Position numbers and translations under genes: made by a program. A stretch of 64,000 bases of DNA, taken from contig JBITNC010000001.1 of NCBI GenBank assembly GCA_050084985.1, forward strand, positions 67,208,001 through 67,272,000, given 5' to 3'. The number at the start of each line of letters is the position of its first letter. Within the stretch, counting starts at the first letter, position 1. The notes under the pieces are model-generated. The model was not told where the DNA came from. It saw only the letters and a list, made by a program, of their open reading frames with translations, and ran no database searches. This DNA comes from Nageia nagi (lineage: Eukaryota > Pinophyta). Shown here piece after piece: positions 58,498 through 64,000 of this stretch.

Positions 58498-60370
58498 TAA
58501 TAATATTTATCACTCAACCAATGCATGAGAGGTAAATATCAATTATTTTATACTTAGGGTTTGCGAGTGAAATGTAATAGAAGAATGAGCATAATGTAAC
58601 AAAAGGGCAAGCATAGAGTAGCATAAGTGTGGGTAAATTATTTCAAAAGCACGATAGGTTGTTATTAAGCAAATTATAGCTTAGTGAAGCTATAATATTA
58701 TCAAAATGCAATTAAACAATATTCAAAATGCAATGAATAAATCAAGATTGCGACTTGATCCAAATTCCTCTAAGGAATGGAAAAGCATGTTGATGCAAGA
58801 AAAACCATTCATAGAGGATGCAATCGGAATGGTACTAGAGCATAAATTATCTAATGATGAGGTTAGTATTTTGATTCCAAAAAGTATATCAGAGAAGGAA
58901 GAGGGGCTAAAATTAGCCCTTTTTGTTCACTTTGTGGGGGTATGACTCCCTCTAGATATGATTCAAAGTTGGATGAAAGCAAGATGGAGTACAAAAGGAT
59001 GGGTATCCCTAGTTGCTCTCCCAAGAGAATTTATGTTACTCAAGTTTCAATTTGATAAATACCTACAAAAAGTGATAGATATGGCTAAATGGTTTCTTGG
59101 GAAGAAAGGATTAGTCATCAAGAGATAGGGAAAAACTTTCTCCCCTAAAAGTGACTATTTCAACCTCATTCCAACATAGGTCTCACTACCCGAACTTCAC
59201 CCATCTTGTTGGCACCCATGTGTAATAGCTAGAATTGCAAAAGGAATTGGATCCCTTGTCACAATTGAGCAATCAACAAGATTAAAACTTAACTTTACAA
59301 ATGCAATATTTATGGTTAATTTAGATATTTCCAAACATATGATGAAGCAAATAAAATTAAAAATAAAGGATGGAAGAGAATGGATGTAACCAATTGTATA
59401 TAAAAATATACCGATACAATATAAAATTTGTAAGAGTTATGAGCACTATGCAAAGTATTGCCCAAAAACAAAGAGAAGGGATGAAGAAAGGAGAGAAAAG
59501 GAAAAAAATGAAAAGGAGTATTAAGATAAACAAAACAAGTAGGGGTGGAAATCAGTTTAGAAATAAAAAATAGGAAAAAATCAAAAGAATATAGCTTAAA
59601 TGTAGATAAAATGAACCATGTCAAAAAAATAGTTAACTTCAAAATAATTCCAACAAAAGAAATCAACCACAATAAAACCCTATGCAATGCTATCAATTTT
59701 AGAAGGAATACATAAAGAAAAAATGTCTTATAATACAATTTTTTTAGAATATGAGAACAAATATGGAAGTTGTGGAAGGGGAAGATGGATAAATAATAAG
59801 GAGGGTGATAAAAAAAGTGAGGAATGAAGATATTCAAGCAACAACAACACAACAAGAAGAAGGCGAAGATGGAATCCCATTAAGAAATATACTAAACTCT
59901 AGAAAAATAGCAAATGTTGGATAAAGACATGTAGGGAGACCATACCAAGGAGAGACTAGAGAGAAACTCACTGAACAAGATATAATGAAGGGAAAGCAAT
60001 TAAATCTACATCAAATCAACAAATCTCATCCAACCTTTAGGTTGACCAAAGGATTTCTTAATTAGAATATTCTAGCAATAAAGAGGTAGTTGGGTTGTAT
60101 CTTAGCAATGATTCAGATGTATCTTGACTACAATTTAATGATTTTCTAGTAATATAATTTGTATAGTAGGTTGCATTAGGGATACCAATAGGTTATAGTT
60201 GGGTAGAATATAAACTTATTTTGTTAATATTTTTTTTGCAAATTTTATTAGCTACCACTAGGTATAGCTTGCTAGCAATTTCTTATTTTGGAAACCATTT
60301 TGTGACCAGTTATTTTGGAGTTCAAAAAAACCCCTCACTATTTTTGATAATATAATTTACCCTTATTACC
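58498..60370 (+). mobile_element. DUF4283-encoding insert flanked by a 17-bp duplication
   Basis: 1,873 bp between two copies of AAGGACCTAGGTAGATT (58,481-58,497 and 60,371-60,387). It carries one DUF4283/zinc-knuckle frame. There is no LTR, no clear terminal inverted repeat and no poly(A) tail at the right end. The long target duplication suggests insertion by a LINE-type (target-primed) mechanism, but without endonuclease, RT or tail the class is open. Confidence 0.5.
58706..59524 (+). pseudogene. DUF4283 plus zinc-knuckle protein relic
   Basis: 273-codon plus-strand frame from ATG 58,706 with four internal stops. The DUF4283-type part covers about residues 60-230: MIQSWMKARWSTKGWVSLVA, FDKYLQKVIDMAKWFLGKKG, LPELHPSCWHPCVIARIAKG, ATIEQSTRLKL-like text and MVNLDISKHMMKQIKLKI. 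A zinc knuckle YKICKSYEHYAKYC follows; its first Cys is Tyr. Then comes a Lys/Glu-rich tail to the stop at 59,522. The internal stops at 58,943 (TGA), 59,126 (TAG), 59,177 (TAG) and 59,387 (TAA) are each one transition from Arg, Trp, Trp and Gln. DUF4283 proteins are mostly ORF1/gag-like proteins of plant LINEs and other retroelements, with a presumed RNA-binding role. Confidence 0.7.
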
Positions 60371-60899
60371 AAGGACCTAGGTAGATTGAAAATTGTAAAC
60401 CATGAAGGGAACATGTATCATATATAAGGATACACATGCCATATATCTAATGAAAATATTGAAGATTCTTTCTCTATTAACATTTAGACATAATGTTTCC
60501 ATCCTAAATCACGTATAGATACTAATTTATCAACAAGTAAGATCAATAGTTTTCCCTATAACACTCCTTTTGTTCAAAAGTTTTTGAAATAAAAATGTAG
60601 CTACATGGGATGTGGTTTAGGAAAACTTAAGCAATGGATGAATTCATTTCTTAAAAATTTAGGTAGGAAAAAGGATAAAAAGGGATTAGGATTTTCAAAT
60701 GCAAACATGATTGAATTTATGATAAGAGTTATGATGATATATGGATAGATTATGATGTTCCCTTAGAGTTTTATTATTTTACCATTGATGAGGCACTCTT
60801 AGAATACATGGGATAATATACAAAACTACCAAAACCTAATAATAAAAGATACCCAAGTTACATTTTTGATCAACATGGGAACTTTGGATAGGAAGAAAA
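60371..60899 (+). pseudogene. Gypsy-like pol frame, right half with G-patch
   Basis: Continues the frame of 58,262-58,497: VKDLGR followed by LKIVNHEGNMYHI. Further on (about 60,595-60,705) YMGCGLGKLKQ, an intervening stretch and KKDKKGLGFSNANM match the G-patch pattern (MGxxxGxGLGKxxQG...GLGF), which occurs after protease in several gypsy polyproteins. Three or more stops occur. The frame is cut at 60,899 by copia element D. Confidence 0.5.
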
Positions 60900-61397
60900 T
60901 GAGAGAGTTAAACTATAGACTAAACAAATATAAACTTCCAAGATCACATGTAAGCTCACAAATCACATCTAAATAACTCACAAAGCAATCTCACAAAGAT
61001 AACTCAATATGTAAGTGGTTCCTCCAACTAGGAGTACATCCACTAACTAGATCTTACTTCATTCATAAATATAAACTCTTACAATACTCCTAAACTTTTC
61101 TCCTAAACACTATCCTCTAGCATAACTTTACTCTAAAAATTGGTATATGATCTAAAGAGGGATCCTTCTATTTATAGGCCAAAATACCTCTTTGCATCAC
61201 CCTTTTACCTAATGTACAAAACCATGACATGCACATCCTTTTACCTAAGGTGCATGCTCATAACATGGAGTGTAGGACAAGTTACATTATCATATTCACT
61301 TAAATACTTAAGGTATCAAATGATATACTTAATTACTAGTGAATTTACAAAAAGGATTAATACAAATCTTTACAATAATGCATTATACATTCCAACA
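60900..61397 (-). repeat. 3' LTR of element D
   Basis: 498 bp, homologous in reverse to LTR B1/B2. On the minus strand it starts TGTTGGAATG at 61,397. U3 hairpin at 61,297-61,341. The left end at 60,900 (TGAGAG on plus) is set by length comparison and is uncertain by some bases. Confidence 0.85.
61169..61176 (-). promoter_or_regulatory. TATA box of LTR D
   Basis: TATAAATA on the minus strand, same context GGCCTATAAATAGAAGG as in LTR B1 and B2. Confidence 0.5.
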
Positions 61398-61406
61398 CTC
61401 CCCCTT
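61398..61406 (-). other. Polypurine tract of element D
   Basis: AAGGGGGAG on the minus strand, abutting the LTR start. Confidence 0.75.
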
Positions 61407-62140
61407 AATGCAATATTGGGATAGAGTGAATAAGAGAGAAGAAAAAGAGAGAGAGAGAGTAAGAGAGTTCTCTTCCATAAAGATACAACAAAGATGAGAA
61501 CTTTTTACATATTTGTGAGTTAAGAAAAATCTAGTTTGAGAATTACTATTTTGCCAAATACAATCACTAACTAAAACTAGTTTCAATGTACATGACATAA
61601 TCATCTAACAAGAAGTCATGAAGAGTCTCCAAGAGCCTGCATACTTGAAGTATGTAACCTGTAATCTCAAAGGAACCTACAATTCATAAGTAGATCAAAT
61701 AAAAAGATCAATTAGATGCAATATATTCATATCAATAAAAATAGATGAATCAAACAAATGCCATCATAAATTGATCAATGGTGCACTATAAGTCATCACG
61801 AAGATGTCAAGAAAAAAAACTTATAATCACTTGTTGTATATAAAACATGTGTTGATTATAATTACAAAATAGAGCATGTACATATGAGTTCCTCACATAT
61901 GGATAATTGAATAGTGCCAAAAGACACATAAGAGTTCCTCACACATGGATAATTGAACAAATTCTAGATTGGCCAATCTTCTTTGCTCTAAAAATTTGTA
62001 CAAGTTATTCATGTAGAATGAACTTACCACAAAGGTATACAACAAAATCAACACTATATAGCACAAAATCCATCCAAGGGTGAAGTTATCATCATAAACA
62101 CAAATTCAACACAATAATTCAAACTTTACTCCCCCTTGAG
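61407..62140 (-). other. 3' region of element D between pol and LTR
   Basis: Counterpart of 28,699-29,515 in element B, including one 109-bp unit (61,868-61,974) and a second AAGGGGGAG at 62,137-62,129. No coding sequence. Confidence 0.65.
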
Positions 62141-64000
62141 GGCAACTTCACCAACCTAATAGCATCCCTAAGCTTACAAAACTATGCTTCTAGGAGGGGC
62201 TTGGTGAATAAATAAGTAGAGTTCAAGGTGGATGGACAATACTCCAAGTGTATGATGCCATCAAGAACCTTCTCTCTGATAGATTTCCATATGTTTTGTT
62301 CTCTGATGGAACATAAGATTATTATCCAAAGAGATCATCGATTGATTGCTTGAAAAAATTAAAGATGAGTCACCTTGCTTATACTTAATTACTTTCAAAA
62401 TATGCCTTAGCCAAATGGCTTCTTGGGTTGCAATAGACATGGCATGATATTCATCTTCAATGGTGGAAAGAGAAATAGTAGGTTGCTTCTTAAAAGCCCA
62501 AAAGATAGCACTTGAATCAATGCTAAACACATATTTAGAGATTGATTTCTTATCATCTCTATCTCATCCATAGTTAGAATTAGAGAATATAGAAAGAACA
62601 AATGAGGGTAACTTAGAATACTTAAGAACAAGATCCTTAGTCTTTGCAACATTGAATACTTCAATTTGCTTAACAACATTAAGGTGTTCAACATATGGTT
62701 TCTGCATGAATCATGCCATTGGATTCATTGGAAAGGTAATTCTTGCTTAAAAATAGTCAAATACAAAAGACTAACAATTAATTGCTTATAAACTATAGCA
62801 TCAGCTAACTGAGAGTTGGAGCTCAGAGAAATAATGATTCTAGAAGAAACTAGGATCATAGAATATCTACACTCTATTCCAAACTTTTTCAAAATGTCTG
62901 ATATATACTTAAATTGATTAAGATAAGTACAATCCTTGTATTGATACACTTATATTCCAAGATAATAGTGTAAGAGATCAAGATCAATCATTTAAAATGT
63001 TGCCTTAAATTTGGATATGCACTCTTGAATGATTTCATCATTATTCCCACTAATCAAAAGATCATCCACATAAAGGAGAATCAAGAACATGTCTTTTCCT
63101 TGAGTGAGCATATATAAATTGAAGTCTAAAAAGCACTTGAAGAAACCAATGTCTATAAAGTATTTTGAAATCTTCTTATACCAAGCCCTGTGTGTTTGCT
63201 TAGATCCATACAATGACTTCTTTAGCATACACACAAAGGACTCTTTGCCTTCCATAATGAATCCTTCTAGTTGATTTATAAAGATTTCTACACCTAAGTC
63301 ACCATTGAGAAATTTATTTTTGACATCAAGTTGAAAAACTTTCCATCTTTGAGCTGCAAAAAGAGAAAAGATATTTATCATAGTAAGCATCTTTATCATA
63401 GGAGCAAAGGTTTCCTCATAATCTACACTGTATTTCTAAGCAAAATGTTTGGCTACTAACCTTGCTTTGTATTTCTCAATATTACCAATAAAATTAAACT
63501 TAACCTTGCAGATCCACTCATTGCCAATCACATTCTTCTCATTAGGATAAGAGACCAAATCTTAAGTTTTATTTTTCATAAGCATCTCATACTCCACTTT
63601 CATGGCTTCCATCTAGCACTAGTGCTTAGAAGCTTTTTTGAAGGTTGAGAGCTCATGCTTGTTGTCAATCTTGAAAAATAAGGATTTATTCAAGGTCATG
63701 CTCCTTGTTACCCTTTGAGTTGGAAAATTTTAATCTTAAGGTGACTTGTCAACATCAATATTTAACTAGCTAGGTGTAACTTTAGAGTCCTATAGATCAT
63801 TAATATCCTCATTAGAAGTAGATTCTTCAGAAAGTTCATTGAACTTTACATCCCTTGAAATGAACATTATTTTATAGGATGGAGAGTAGAGCCTGTAGCC
63901 TCTATGCTGATTGTCATAACCCATAAAGATGCATTTTTTAACTCTTTTATCTAACTTTTTTCTTTTCTCAAAAATAATGTAGGAGAATGCTTCATAACCA
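62141..64000 (-). pseudogene. Pol of copia element D (integrase end, RT, RNase H), partial
   Basis: Minus strand, read from the window end. The integrase tail reads KCIFMGYDNQHRGYRLYS near 63,940-63,890 and RSMTLNK near 63,700. RT follows: MKNKT...LVSYPNEKNVIGNEW (about 63,590-63,510), QLDVKNKFLNGDLGVEIFIN, KKSLYGSKQTHRAWYKK, and the catalytic YVDDLLISGNND with YVDD at 63,072-63,061. RNase H comes last, with FWAFKKQPTISLSTIEDEYH (about 62,500) and the NQSMISLDNN segment. Frameshifts and stops (for example near 62,990 and 62,725) break it. Unlike B, the RT active-site Leu after YVDD is kept. Confidence 0.88.

Larger units (their letters stand above)
60900..64000 (-). mobile_element. Ty1/copia element D, same family as B, cut by the window end
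   Basis: Minus-strand element. The 3' LTR (60,900-61,397), polypurine tract, 3' region, RNase H, RT and the end of integrase are present. The rest lies beyond 64,000. LTR, double AAGGGGGAG, 109-bp unit and protein text are clearly homologous to element B. The target duplication cannot be checked; the five bases left of the LTR are GAAAA. Confidence 0.9.

Noticed and set aside
59316-59855. Long minus-strand frame of 179 codons, hydrophobic
   Set aside because: It is the opposite strand of the A- and GAA-rich end of the DUF4283 frame; the Phe/Leu-rich translation follows from base composition.

Overview
This is plant nuclear DNA made almost entirely of decayed transposable elements. It is AT-rich, has no operons or compact genes, and carries Ty1/copia and Ty3/gypsy remains, a fossil of a land-plant PLS-type PPR gene and a DUF4283 relic. 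The density of nesting and decay points to a large, repeat-rich seed-plant genome, possibly a gymnosperm, but the sequence alone does not prove that. I see no intact protein-coding gene.

1-9.55 kb: unassigned sequence with a duplicated block at 2.5-2.9 kb, a broken Ty3/gypsy gag-PR-RT at 5.8-7.9 kb, and the left part of a diverged tandem repeat (unit about 540 bp) at 8.2-9.3 kb.

9.557-49.410 kb: one minus-strand Tat-lineage Ty3/gypsy element, stretched to about 40 kb by nested insertions. Its LTRs are at 9,557-10,706 (3') and 48,264-49,410 (5'). Its gag, protease, RT, RNase H, second (archaeal-type) RNase H and integrase run right to left between 46.4 and 32.9 kb. Between integrase and the 3' LTR lies an antisense (plus-strand) relic encoding a plant mobile domain (PMD) and a coiled coil. 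Two elements landed in it. Copia element F (33,137-38,422, TSD ATCAC) cut the integrase. Copia-like element A (11,069-30,083, TSD TGAGT) cut the PMD frame. A has no recognisable coding capacity and was itself hit twice. A Ty3/gypsy chromovirus-like element C (14,347-20,336, TSD CAAGC) landed in a 43-bp minisatellite inside A, and copia element B (21,615-30,008, TSD GATGG) landed in A's 3' LTR. Emptied of insertions and one TSD copy each, the Tat element would be about 15.5 kb and A about 4.6 kb.

49.41-64 kb: the right part of the 540-bp repeat, a PPR gene fossil at 51.1-51.4 kb, a gypsy gag-protease fossil at 54.4-56.2 kb, short tandem repeats, and a G-patch-containing frame split by a DUF4283-encoding insert (58,498-60,370) with a 17-bp target duplication. 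The window ends inside a minus-strand copia element D (60,900 to beyond 64,000) of the same family as A and B.

Relative order from the nesting: 540-bp repeat, then Tat, then A and F, then B and C. Most stop codons that interrupt recognisable frames are one C-to-T or G-to-A change away from the expected Gln, Arg or Trp codon, as expected from deamination of methylated cytosine in silenced repeats. All family and lineage names come from motifs read by eye, not from database searches.
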